25,261 bases of DNA, taken from a virus. Where the stretch lies: positions 1 through 25,261 of the IMG/VR virus record IMGVR_UViG_3300025293_001613, one strand, 5' to 3'. The notes under the pieces are model-generated. The model searched no databases and was not told the DNA's origin. It saw nothing but the letters and a program-made list of their open reading frames with translations. The translations under genes were made by a program, and so were the position numbers. Shown piece by piece: positions 1-7,810 of this stretch; the stretch's first letter is position 1, and each line of letters starts with the position of its first letter.

Positions 1-801
1 TCACGGGCTTCCTTCTTGTGCTTTTTTCTCCTCGCAGTTTTGGTTCCAGATGATCAGCTCTTTTGCGGGCGTTGGTTTGCCGTTTGCTGATGAGTATTTG
101 ATGCCGACTTCCTGACATCTGAAGCCCTGAAAAACCCGTCTTATATCGGGGTGGTCGTTGATGCTGATGACTACCGATCCCTGTGCTTCTCGCGCCATTT
201 GCGCCATGCGCTCGTACTGATCGAACTCGAACGGGACGCCGTAGCCGGCGGTTTGCCAGTACGGTGGGTCGAGGTAGAACAGCGTGTGGGGCCGGTCGTA
301 GCGTTCGATCAGTTTGTCCCACTGCATTTGCTCGATGTAAGCGGATGCAAGGCGCAGGTGGGCCTGGCTGAGATCCTCTTCCAGTCGCAAAAGATTGAAT
401 CTGGGCCTTGAGGTCGTGGCGGTTCCGAAATTGTGACTGGCGACACTGCCTCCGAACCCTAGTTTTTGCAGGTAGAAGAATCGGGCGGCGCGCTGGATAT
501 CGGTCAGGGTTTCGCCCCGGCTCATCTTTTCCCATTCGTAGATCTGACGGCTGGCTAAGGCCCATTTAAACTGCCTTAAAAACTCCTCTAAGTGGTGTTT
601 AACGACGCGGTAAAGGTTCACTAGGTCGCCGTTGATGTCGTTGATCACTTCCACTTTTGCGGGCTCTTTGGCCCAAAATATGGCAGCACCACCGGCAAAA
701 GGTTCGACGTAGCAGGTGTGCTTTGGGAATCGCTTCATGATCTCGTTAGAGATGCGTTTTTTACCGCCAATCCAAGGGATAATCGGTTTGCAATGTGTCA
801 T
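1..801 (-). CDS. dam: DNA N6-adenine methyltransferase, Dam/D12 class
   Basis: This 266-aa protein transfers a methyl group from S-adenosylmethionine to adenine N6 in DNA. Visible motifs are PWIGGKK (residues 9-15), the SAM-binding PFAGGAA (34-40), the NDIN segment (55-58) and the catalytic DPPY (178-181), in the order of the D12 class, and the length fits stand-alone Dam enzymes. I chose the ATG at 801 because it begins just before the family's PWIGGK block and has an AGAGG-like Shine-Dalgarno. The frame stays open to 1242, but that extension is Arg/Pro-rich and overlaps the upstream gene. The gene is separated from the tail genes by a structured spacer and looks less GC-rich than its neighbours, suggesting an accessory (moron-like) cargo gene. 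Likely role by inference: protecting phage DNA from host restriction or altering regulation. Target sequence cannot be read from the protein. Confidence 0.93.
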   Translation of the reverse strand: MTHCKPIIPWIGGKKRISNEIMKRFPKHTCYVEPFAGGAAIFWAKEPAKVEVINDINGDLVNLYRVVKHHLEEFLRQFKWALASRQIYEWEKMSRGETLTDIQRAARFFYLQKLGFGGSVASHNFGTATTSRPRFNLLRLEEDLSQAHLRLASAYIEQMQWDKLIERYDRPHTLFYLDPPYWQTAGYGVPFEFDQYERMAQMAREAQGSVVISINDHPDIRRVFQGFRCQEVGIKYSSANGKPTPAKELIIWNQNCEEKKAQEGSP

Positions 802-953
802 GTGGGCCTCTGTTTTGATAGGCTCCGCCCGCTGCGTGCACGCGGCAGGGGGCCTTGCTGGGCTCACAGTCTCAAGCACTGTGGGTCTAGGTCCGGTCTG
901 TGCTACAACACTGACCGGTCGCCTCCTTCTCCTTTCTTCCTTTATTCCTTCCT
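802..953. other. Structured intergenic spacer before dam
   Basis: This 152-bp spacer has no convincing ORF. It holds three successive dyad symmetries: a perfect 10-bp palindrome GCGTGCACGC (834-843); a hairpin with CACAGT/ACTGTG arms and a 7-nt loop (865-883); and a hairpin with CCGGTC/GACCGG arms plus an inner GTG/CAC stem across one T-T mismatch (893-918). On the minus strand the part near 919-953 is almost pure purine, with repeated AAGGA-type words. None of the hairpins is followed by a U tract on the minus strand, so a classical terminator is not supported. Confidence 0.5.
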
Positions 954-1280
954 TTACGGCTGCCATTCGACCACGCGGATTTGAACCTGTGTCCAGGCTA
1001 TGCCGCCGGGGTTTGCGGTGTCGTAGATGGTCAGAAATCCGGTGTGTCGGCCTGGGGTCAGGCCGCGATTGCCGGGTTTGAGTCGTACTCGGGTGGCACC
1101 GGATGTGAGCGTGATGTCTGTATCTGTGTCGGTGTCGAACACAACTGGCTCGCCGCTGACCGCCGCGCTGCCCGGTAGCCAGAAGACGGCGCGGGTGACG
1201 GCGTTGGCTTCGATGGGGCTGCTGTCTGTGCGCAGCTCCCACTCGATCCAGTTCTCGCGATCCAGATAGACGGTGCTCAC
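954..1280 (-). CDS. Small beta-rich tail-module protein, unknown function
   Basis: This 108-aa protein is not recognised with confidence. It is rich in alternating hydrophobic and polar residues with many Thr, Val and Gly, and contains a short Asp-Thr repeat (DTDTDTD). Its pattern resembles a single immunoglobulin-like beta-sandwich domain, a common add-on in phage tail and capsid proteins. There is no signal peptide, membrane segment or catalytic motif. The ATG at 1280 overlaps the stop of the upstream gene as ATGA, which implies translational coupling and supports this start. It is the last gene of the tail block before the spacer in front of dam. A virion accessory or receptor-contact role is inference from position only. 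Confidence 0.75.
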   Translation of the reverse strand: MSTVYLDRENWIEWELRTDSSPIEANAVTRAVFWLPGSAAVSGEPVVFDTDTDTDITLTSGATRVRLKPGNRGLTPGRHTGFLTIYDTANPGGIAWTQVQIRVVEWQP

Positions 1281-1708
1281 GCGGCGTTGATCCGGTAGAT
1301 GCCGTTAGGGGTGTTTACGGTGAATACGCTGTTAGTGCTGGCACTGGGATCGGCCATTTCACGCGCGAACACCAGCGCGTCGCCGGCTGCTGGGGAGGCG
1401 GCTGAGCCCTGTAGGATGATCAGGTGGCCGCCGCTGGCGTTGATGCTCACATTGGAGCCGAAGCTGATGTTGTCGCAGTCGTAGAGCACGTCGTCGGTAT
1501 CGACCAGCGCCACCGACGCGCCGGTGATCTCGACTGGGGCGTAGTCGTCATCGGTGATTTCGTCGCCTGAGACGTTGGCGTAGGTGGTGTGCGCTGCGCT
1601 AAATGCGTAGTCAGAGTCGACCAGAATGGCGTAGAACGAGCCGGCTTCCCAGTCGATATCGCCGTTGGCGAGCGCGAGGCGGGCTGCGTTGTAGGCTTTG
1701 GTAGTCAT
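1277..1708 (-). CDS. Small tail-module structural protein, unknown function
   Basis: This 143-aa protein begins MTTKAYNAARLALANGDID and continues with a Ser/Thr/Asp/Ala-rich sequence dominated by predicted beta strands. It resembles small conserved proteins that follow tail fibre genes in many siphoviruses, whose N-terminus reads like 'number of units made, response to interval'; no enzymatic motif is visible. Starts and stops are coupled on both sides: ATGA with the repeat fibre gene upstream (1705-1708) and ATGA with the 108-aa gene downstream (1277-1280). Function is unknown; a structural or fibre-associated role is inferred from context. The coding call is strong because of the coupling and the strand and codon pattern. 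Confidence 0.75.
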   Translation of the reverse strand: MTTKAYNAARLALANGDIDWEAGSFYAILVDSDYAFSAAHTTYANVSGDEITDDDYAPVEITGASVALVDTDDVLYDCDNISFGSNVSINASGGHLIILQGSAASPAAGDALVFAREMADPSASTNSVFTVNTPNGIYRINAA

Positions 1709-3519
1709 GAGAGCACCTTTATAGAGTATCGCGGTTGATGAGCCACCAGGCTCCGGTTTGGGGTTCTGTCGACGAGGCTGGTAGTGCGGAATCGTCCGAT
1801 TACCAGGCCGGTAAATAGTTGTAGTGGCTGGCCCTGGGCGGCGGCCTGAGCCGGTGCCAGGGTGAGCCGCTGGCCGGTGGTTGCATCCAGTGTTAGATGC
1901 CCGGTGGTCGCCGGGGCTGCAGTGGCTGATTCGGCTACGCCGGACACCAGGTTAAGCGGCAGCAGGGTCGCGGTTGCGGCTTGCGGGGCCAACGTGGCCA
2001 GCATTGCGGAACCGGCGATGGTGGTTAGCGGCACTGTGGTGCCTTGCGCCAGGGTTGTGGCCAGGGACTGGATCTGGCCGATCTGCTGGCCCAGCTCGGT
2101 GCCCTGGGCGCTGGCTTGGGCCGGTGCCAGGGCGACCAGGAATTGCTCGTTATTGCCGGTTACTACGGCCAGCGACAGGCCGTTGCCGGTGGATAGCGCG
2201 GGCTCGGCGCTGGTGCTCATTCCCGCCAGCAGCTCCAGGAGCCGGCCTTGGGCGTTAGCGATTACCGAATGGGCCTGTGCGCTGTGGCCGATGCTGGCCA
2301 GCGTCGCCTGCAGATTCGATTGGCCAGTTGAGGCGGTCGTGCCGTCGTTGAAACCGACGTTGAGCACCAGCAGTGGCGATTGAGCCGTCGCCAGGCTTGG
2401 GACCAGGTTGGCGGTGAAATCGCTGGAGGTGCCGGCTGTAATACCAAGATTCTGGCCGTTGGCGGTCGCCAGGGCTGGGGCCAGGCTTGCCGATACGCCG
2501 CCCTGAGCGGAGAGCGCGACCGTGACGCTTTGAGCTGCCGATGGCGTTGGAGTGGCGGTGAATCCGGCGCTTAGATTCAGCGGCTGAGCGACGGCGCTGG
2601 CCAGCGTTGGAGTGATTGCCGGGGCATTGCCTGCCTGTGCCGCCAGTGGCTGGCCGGTCGCGTTGGATGCAGAAACCGCAGCGGTGGCGCTCACGCCGAA
2701 TTGAGCGGCCAGCGCGATAGTGGACGACTGAGCCAGAACCGGAGTCGCCTGGGTGTTGAGGCCAGCGGAGAGACCTGCCGGGGCGGCGATGGCCTGGGCA
2801 ATCGTGGGGATCGCTGCAGATGCCGTGCCGATGGCTGACGTTGACGGCTGAAGCGCTGCGGCGGCAAGGGTTGGGGCTAGCGCTGTGCTGAATCCGGTTC
2901 CCGTGGTGGGGGCGCTGGTGGGTGCTGGGTCGCCGTTGGTGCCAATGCCGATTCCGGCGATGTACACCGCATTGCGCTCACGAATGAAAACGCCGGTTTG
3001 ACCAGGGGCAGCAAGCACTGAATCAGCTTCCTCTGTGATCCAGCCAGCCGGTTCCGGTGCTCCTAAATCCCAAGCTTTATATTTGAGGAGTGCTTCGCCG
3101 CCCGCCCCCTGCGTGACGCGGAATCGGCTGTTGAAATACACAATGCCCCGCGCATAACCAGCGTTCGCGAAATTCGAACGGCTGCCACCATCGAAACGGA
3201 AAAAATAGGCGCTGTCGTCGTAGTTCTGATCGATGTAATAAGCATCACCTGCCGTCGGGTCCGCCCATACTACTCCACCGGCCTTACCTGTCCCGTCCTG
3301 ATCTGTGATTCTCATCAGCAGGAACACTTCCGCGTTTGCCGATCCGCCGGCGGGCGTGTAAAGGGCTGCGGTGTAATCGAATGCTCCGCCGCCCACAAAC
3401 TGGAGCGCAGGAGTGCCGCCATCGTCCCCAACAACTAAGTTGCGCGGACTGCCCTGCATGGCCCAGTAGGACCAGTTGGCTCCGTCGAAATTGCTGGGGT
3501 CGATCCAGAACTGAGCCAT
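1705..3519 (-). CDS. Tail fibre-like protein with lectin-like head and Ala-rich repeats
   Basis: This 604-aa protein has two parts. Residues about 1-200 are Gly/Asp/aromatic-rich with a beta-sandwich look, resembling a concanavalin/laminin-G-like domain. Residues about 205-575 are low-complexity Ala/Thr/Leu/Gln/Gly sequence made of roughly 24-26-residue degenerate units, with a core like LAPxLAxAxGQxLxLxAG repeated about a dozen times. Such units are compatible with a fibrous beta shaft. The short C-terminus is basic (RTPNRSLVAHQPR). There is no signal peptide. The start ATG lies 3 nt after the upstream stop, and the downstream gene overlaps by ATGA. It is probably a fibre or adhesin contacting the host. 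The repeats make it unlike the more ordinary composition of its neighbours. No exact family is recognised. Confidence 0.8.
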   Translation of the reverse strand: MAQFWIDPSNFDGANWSYWAMQGSPRNLVVGDDGGTPALQFVGGGAFDYTAALYTPAGGSANAEVFLLMRITDQDGTGKAGGVVWADPTAGDAYYIDQNYDDSAYFFRFDGGSRSNFANAGYARGIVYFNSRFRVTQGAGGEALLKYKAWDLGAPEPAGWITEEADSVLAAPGQTGVFIRERNAVYIAGIGIGTNGDPAPTSAPTTGTGFSTALAPTLAAAALQPSTSAIGTASAAIPTIAQAIAAPAGLSAGLNTQATPVLAQSSTIALAAQFGVSATAAVSASNATGQPLAAQAGNAPAITPTLASAVAQPLNLSAGFTATPTPSAAQSVTVALSAQGGVSASLAPALATANGQNLGITAGTSSDFTANLVPSLATAQSPLLVLNVGFNDGTTASTGQSNLQATLASIGHSAQAHSVIANAQGRLLELLAGMSTSAEPALSTGNGLSLAVVTGNNEQFLVALAPAQASAQGTELGQQIGQIQSLATTLAQGTTVPLTTIAGSAMLATLAPQAATATLLPLNLVSGVAESATAAPATTGHLTLDATTGQRLTLAPAQAAAQGQPLQLFTGLVIGRFRTTSLVDRTPNRSLVAHQPRYSIKVLS

Positions 3520-3522
3520 AAA

Positions 3523-4506
3523 TTACTGCCCTGAGATCTCGATGAAGTCGAGCCCGTAGCCCGGCCCGCGTGACTCGTTGTAACCCTTCAGGCCAAACCC
3601 GGTGCCTGCCGACGGCCCGATCGCCTCATCGGCGAGCAGGTAGGAGCCTGCCGTTACGGTGATGCGGCCAGGCTCAACCGCGATTACGATCGGCGCAGAT
3701 ACCTCGCCATCCACCAGGTCCGGCATAGCCGTTTCGGTTAGCAACCTGGTGCTGCCTTTAACGCGCTCGTAAAGGCGCATTACCTGGCCTGTAAACAGCA
3801 CTGAAATATGGTTGTCGTCGTCGTCAAAGCCCAGCAGCAGCGCCATGTAACTCGCTGGTTTCGATCCCACAGTCTTGTCCAGCCCGGCCACGGCTAACGC
3901 GGTTTGCACCGTGTAGGCGTCAGGCAGATCGAAACCGGCGATGTGAGCTGAACCGCTGTACTTGCGCGTGTAGCGCACGGCTCCGTCTGCCGCCACGAAA
4001 TACGGCCCGGCCTCCCAGTGCTGGCCGCTGCTCGCGGTGCGACCGTCCAGGGGCGATGGCTCTGATTCGGCGAATTCGTCTGCGAATAGCACAGGGCCGG
4101 CGTCGTCGATTTCGCAGGTGGGTCTGCACCCGAGCTGATCGATTGCGGTGGGCGCTTCGTGCCATATCACGGTGACGCTATCAGACTCTCGGGACCGCAT
4201 ATCGGCCTGGTCGATAGCGACCACTGTGCAGCGATATTCGCCGGGGCCTGGCAGCATCGGCTTCAGCGGCAGGCTGTAATCCCCGCTTGCATTGAGTTCG
4301 CCGGGCGTCCAGTCAGTTGAATTTTCTCCGCATTTTATGCGGTAACTCTTTATGTCGATCGGTGCCAATGCGCTGCCATCGGTCCGGGCCAGTGGTGGGG
4401 CGAAATACAGATGTGAATCGCTGCGCAGGTCAGCTTCGGTAGTGGTCTGGGCACTGGCGCAGGACCACGCAAGGCTAACCAGAATAAACAGGATCACGCG
4501 TTTCAT
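3523..4506 (-). CDS. Exported lectin-like protein in the tail module
   Basis: This 327-aa protein has an N-terminal Sec signal peptide: MKR, a hydrophobic core (residues 4-13) and a small-residue cleavage site ASA|Q after residue 19. Cys16 is in a poor lipobox context (AWSC), so signal peptidase I is likelier than lipoprotein processing. Residues about 35-115 look like a fibronectin-III-type domain with Cys59 and Cys93; Cys127 and Cys131 follow; residues about 138-327 look like a concanavalin-like lectin domain. The start ATG overlaps the preceding stop as TAATG. The frame is open upstream to 4950, but that part shadows the SGNH gene. A signal peptide is unusual in a tail operon. The protein may be exported to the periplasm or surface, for example to block superinfection or help attachment, rather than packaged. 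Function is inference. Confidence 0.83.
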   Translation of the reverse strand: MKRVILFILVSLAWSCASAQTTTEADLRSDSHLYFAPPLARTDGSALAPIDIKSYRIKCGENSTDWTPGELNASGDYSLPLKPMLPGPGEYRCTVVAIDQADMRSRESDSVTVIWHEAPTAIDQLGCRPTCEIDDAGPVLFADEFAESEPSPLDGRTASSGQHWEAGPYFVAADGAVRYTRKYSGSAHIAGFDLPDAYTVQTALAVAGLDKTVGSKPASYMALLLGFDDDDNHISVLFTGQVMRLYERVKGSTRLLTETAMPDLVDGEVSAPIVIAVEPGRITVTAGSYLLADEAIGPSAGTGFGLKGYNESRGPGYGLDFIEISGQ

Positions 4507-5909
4507 TAGATAGCTCCTGACTGATATTTGCGGATGATGTTGCGGCGGCATTTGATCGTCGCACTGGCGGCTGAGGCCCCGCTGACGGGGGTGATGTAGA
4601 GCGCCATCTGGACGTAGCTGGTACCTGCTGGAACGGCGATTTTGTTGGTGTGCAGCACGCCTGAGAAGTCGCTCATTTCCTCGGCTGGGTCGCTGTAGAT
4701 GTTGGCGCGGGAGCGGGCGAGGATGCCGCCGCCGGAGTCTTTGCAGGTGAGTTCCAGATGCACGCCGGCCATTTCGGTCATGCCCTGGGCGTCGACCTCC
4801 ATCATCGTGAAAAGCTCTTCTCCGATGCTGTAGCCGGAGTTTTCGGAGGTATAAAGGATGGCGTAAGAGCCGCCCACGCCTGCGGATACGGCAATCTGCT
4901 GCCACTCGCCCTGGAAGTCGTCGTCGGCGTCTGCCGCTACCTTCGAACACGCGACGGTGATGGAGCCGATTCCGCGCACTGAGAACTGATCCGCCACCTG
5001 GCCGGTGGCGTCTTGCAGGCCGCCGCCGGTGCCGTAGAGCAGCGCATTATCGGAGACGTTCGGGGTGGTGCCGTGGCCGTCATTAAGGGAGACGTACCAC
5101 GGGTCAACTACTGGCAGCAGCGGGGCCAGGGTTTTGGCCGCTTTTTTGCCGACGATTTGAGCGCCCAGGCAGCTGTAGTGCACGTTCGCGTCAAAGAGGT
5201 ATTCGGGTACGGGCTTACCTTCCAGGCTGGTTGGGTCCAGAACGCACATGAAGCCGTCGACGGTCACAATGTTGCCCTGCTGTGCGGCGTAGTCCCGTAG
5301 CCAGTGGAAGTAGCTGTAGAGGCCCGACCGAAGGTTGTTATCGAGGGCTGCGTCGATCGCGCCGCCCAGCAGGATTACCGGGATAATGCCCGCGCCGAGT
5401 ACATCCGCGATCAGGTCCACGGTTTTGGTCTTGAGCGCATCGACAGCGGTGGCGCTGTCGTCGTCCAGCAGATCGTTGCCGCCTGCGCTGATAAACAGCC
5501 ATCCGGGTTTTTGGTCCAGCTCTTTGATGTGGTCGGTGAACTGGGCGCGGATTGCGTCGATGCGGCTGCCGCCGGCGGCGAAAGAATCGATCACGCGAAT
5601 GCGTTGGTGTAGCGCGACGCATATCCAGTTGACCCAGCCCCTGGCTTTCGCGTTTTTGCTTGTTGGCGTACTTAGGTCGTAGCCGTTTCCGATCAGCGAG
5701 TCGCCGATGCACATGGCTGTGGAACGTGCGATTGATGATGTGCCGCCGCCGGCGATGCCTTCGGTTGTCAGAGCCGCTGAGTAGGCGTTGAGTTCGGAGC
5801 GCAACTGCGGCAAGGCTGCGACGAAGGCATCCGCTTTATCCGCGAACGTTTCGCCGTCGTCGTTTCGGCTTGGGGCCGGTGGCAGTGCTGAGATGGTTGG
5901 CAATGGCAT
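4506..5909 (-). CDS. SGNH/GDSL hydrolase-family tail protein
   Basis: This 467-aa protein begins with a phage-tail adaptor segment (PLPTISALPPAPSRNDD, then a Phe/Ala/Leu helix to about residue 50). An SGNH hydrolase domain follows: block I IGDS (Ser71), block II glycine in AAGGSR (111-116), block III GGND (Asn145) and the C-terminal catalytic segment FDANVHYS (Asp240, His244). The Asp-His spacing is DxxxH rather than the usual DxxH, so activity should be tested. The family removes acyl groups, often acetyl, from esters or polysaccharides, and in phage tails it typically trims capsule or O-antigen at the surface. Residues 280-467 are beta-rich and probably bind carbohydrate or form the trimer. 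Start and stop are coupled as TAATG on both sides. Confidence 0.88.
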   Translation of the reverse strand: MPLPTISALPPAPSRNDDGETFADKADAFVAALPQLRSELNAYSAALTTEGIAGGGTSSIARSTAMCIGDSLIGNGYDLSTPTSKNAKARGWVNWICVALHQRIRVIDSFAAGGSRIDAIRAQFTDHIKELDQKPGWLFISAGGNDLLDDDSATAVDALKTKTVDLIADVLGAGIIPVILLGGAIDAALDNNLRSGLYSYFHWLRDYAAQQGNIVTVDGFMCVLDPTSLEGKPVPEYLFDANVHYSCLGAQIVGKKAAKTLAPLLPVVDPWYVSLNDGHGTTPNVSDNALLYGTGGGLQDATGQVADQFSVRGIGSITVACSKVAADADDDFQGEWQQIAVSAGVGGSYAILYTSENSGYSIGEELFTMMEVDAQGMTEMAGVHLELTCKDSGGGILARSRANIYSDPAEEMSDFSGVLHTNKIAVPAGTSYVQMALYITPVSGASAASATIKCRRNIIRKYQSGAI

Positions 5910-7810
5910 TAGGTGAGGCCCTCAACTTCCAGGGAAAATTCGCTGAATCTCGGGCCGGTGGCGACCAGCTCGAACGATCGATAAAACCCGTAAATGAGCG
6001 TTTCCGGCAGGTTTTCGGCACCGATGTAGACGGCAGGCGTGGCCCGCAGGCCGGCAAGCAGGGACTGGGTGCCGGCCACGCGGCGGGCGCTGATTGAGAC
6101 GGGGAAATCGGCGCGCTTGCTGAAGCCTCGCTCTATAACGCGGAAATTACCGAATTCGTCGCGCTCTTTACGCGAGAAATCCAACACGCCGGTGCGGATA
6201 CCGAACACGGTGTCGCCGATATCGAAAACGCTGCCCACCACCAGCTCGCCCAGTTGGGCCTGGCCCGCCACGTCTTGCAGGGTGACTCGAACGGTCGCGC
6301 CCTGGTACCGGGGCAGATTGGTTAGCACCGTGTCGGTTTGCAGGCCAGTCGGCTCGTAGAAGTAGTCGTGCCAGTTGCCGATGGCGGAGTTGTCGGCCAG
6401 CGACTTGCGCCCAGTGGTGTATGCCAGGCCCTGAATCGGGTCGATGATGTCGACGGTGATGGCTGACGCCTGGACGTTGAACAGCGCCAAACCGTCAATA
6501 GCCGTGGCCGGCAGAATGTCGATAACGAACGGGCCTGCTGCGGTAGAGACGCTGCCGACCTTGCCGTCAATCATGCGCACGGCGTTGGTTTTGCGAACCT
6601 CCAGCCAGGTGGCGGGGTTTGCGGCCGCGCCGATGTCGGGCTGCTCGGCGTTGTCTGCAAGCACCTCCCAGATGGCATCGCGGAACGTGTAGCGCTCGCC
6701 GGTTTTTACATCGGGATTAAACTGAGAAATCGCGGCGTTAGTGGCGCGATCTACGATTTGGTAGGGGTAGTTGTTGCGCAGGAATACTGCGTAATCGGTG
6801 CCGTAGAGCATCTGCTTTACAGGCTGCTCGGCGGTCGTGGCTGGGAAGGCGTCCAGCTCGGTGTAGTCAGCGGCGGCGAAGCGGCGGTGCTGGGGTAGTG
6901 TTGAGCCCGCCTGGAAGTAGAATTCTGAGCCGTCCTGGCTGCGGGTGCCCTGCACGAAGTTTCCTGGGATTGTCTGAACTGGCGGCGGGAAGCTATCCGG
7001 GATCGGTAGCGTGTAAACCCGGACCCCGTCGGCGAAGCCCATCAGCAATTCATTCCGACTGGCGTTGGTCAGCAGGAAGTTTAAATCGCCGAAACCCAGG
7101 AACGTGTCCCCGACTACGGGTTCACCAGCCGGCTGAGTCCATTGCCATTGCCAGCCCCAGTTATCGTCAGCGGCTCCCACCCTCGGGATATCACCCACTA
7201 GCCATACCGCTGTTGCATACAGATAGTCGATGGCTTTGATCGGATACAGCCGCGGTGTTGAACGACCGTCGGGCGAATCCTCCATCAATAGCGCGCGGAC
7301 ATACGCAGTGCCCAGAAAATCGACCAGCGGCGCAACGTGGTAGGGCTTGCCGTCATCCGCACCAACGTTCCTCTGCGTGTAGACCATGGACAGCGAATCC
7401 GGAGCCCAGGCGATTGGCCCGGCTGATTCCACGTTGGCCTCCCGCTTAAACAGCACTGCGCCTGTTGAGAGGTTGAACACCTCAATACCAGGGCCGAGGG
7501 CGTTGACGCGGGTGAGCGCGGCTTTTGTGCCGTCCGGACTCACCACCAGCTGGACCGGGTCGCCGTCAAAACTGGCGATGGTCCCGGAGATGGTGCCGGT
7601 TGAAAGATCCTGGCGGCGGATGGTGTTTTTGCCCGAGCTGACGCCGATGTAGCTGGTGAAATACAGGAAATCATCAACAATGCCAGCCACGATGCCGGTG
7701 AGTGAGCCCAGGCGGTCCAGGCCCTGCGGTTCCCAGGCTGCGATGCCGTCTGCGCTGGCGTTGCTGGAGATTTTCTGGGCGTCGAGGGCTTGGGGCTTGA
7801 TCAGTTTCAC
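5909..7810 (-). CDS. Tail protein: beta-propeller fused to carbohydrate-binding tail domain
   Basis: This 633-aa protein directly follows the tape measure gene. Residues about 30-330 contain repeated propeller-like blades (for example LVVSPDGTKAALTRV and IAWAPDSLSMVYTQ), as in WD40/TolB-type domains. The C-terminal half (about 380-633) matches the common phage tail protein type ending in a carbohydrate-binding-like domain. Marks seen are W/Y-rich strands, GELVVGSVFDIGDTVFGI, DFSRKERDEFGNF, an FSKR segment, LRATPAVYIG, LIYGFYRSF and the terminal LEVEGLT. The start is GTG, overlapping the previous stop as GTGA. It is probably the distal tail or adhesin component. No separate J-like hub gene is visible, so this protein may provide part of the tail tip; that is inference. 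Confidence 0.85.
   Translation of the reverse strand: MKLIKPQALDAQKISSNASADGIAAWEPQGLDRLGSLTGIVAGIVDDFLYFTSYIGVSSGKNTIRRQDLSTGTISGTIASFDGDPVQLVVSPDGTKAALTRVNALGPGIEVFNLSTGAVLFKREANVESAGPIAWAPDSLSMVYTQRNVGADDGKPYHVAPLVDFLGTAYVRALLMEDSPDGRSTPRLYPIKAIDYLYATAVWLVGDIPRVGAADDNWGWQWQWTQPAGEPVVGDTFLGFGDLNFLLTNASRNELLMGFADGVRVYTLPIPDSFPPPVQTIPGNFVQGTRSQDGSEFYFQAGSTLPQHRRFAAADYTELDAFPATTAEQPVKQMLYGTDYAVFLRNNYPYQIVDRATNAAISQFNPDVKTGERYTFRDAIWEVLADNAEQPDIGAAANPATWLEVRKTNAVRMIDGKVGSVSTAAGPFVIDILPATAIDGLALFNVQASAITVDIIDPIQGLAYTTGRKSLADNSAIGNWHDYFYEPTGLQTDTVLTNLPRYQGATVRVTLQDVAGQAQLGELVVGSVFDIGDTVFGIRTGVLDFSRKERDEFGNFRVIERGFSKRADFPVSISARRVAGTQSLLAGLRATPAVYIGAENLPETLIYGFYRSFELVATGPRFSEFSLEVEGLT

Noticed and set aside
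893-918. Hairpin as a rho-independent terminator
   Set aside because: There is no U tract after it on the minus strand; on the plus strand the following run is mixed C/T and no plus-strand gene precedes it.
802-1242. N-terminal extension of the methyltransferase frame to 1242
   Set aside because: The extra 147 residues are Arg/Pro-rich, overlap the coupled 108-aa gene and have no relation to the Dam fold; ATG 801 starts right before the first Dam motif.
4507-4950. Upstream extension of the signal-peptide gene
   Set aside because: It is Arg-rich, lies over the SGNH gene in another frame, and would bury a clear signal peptide inside the protein.
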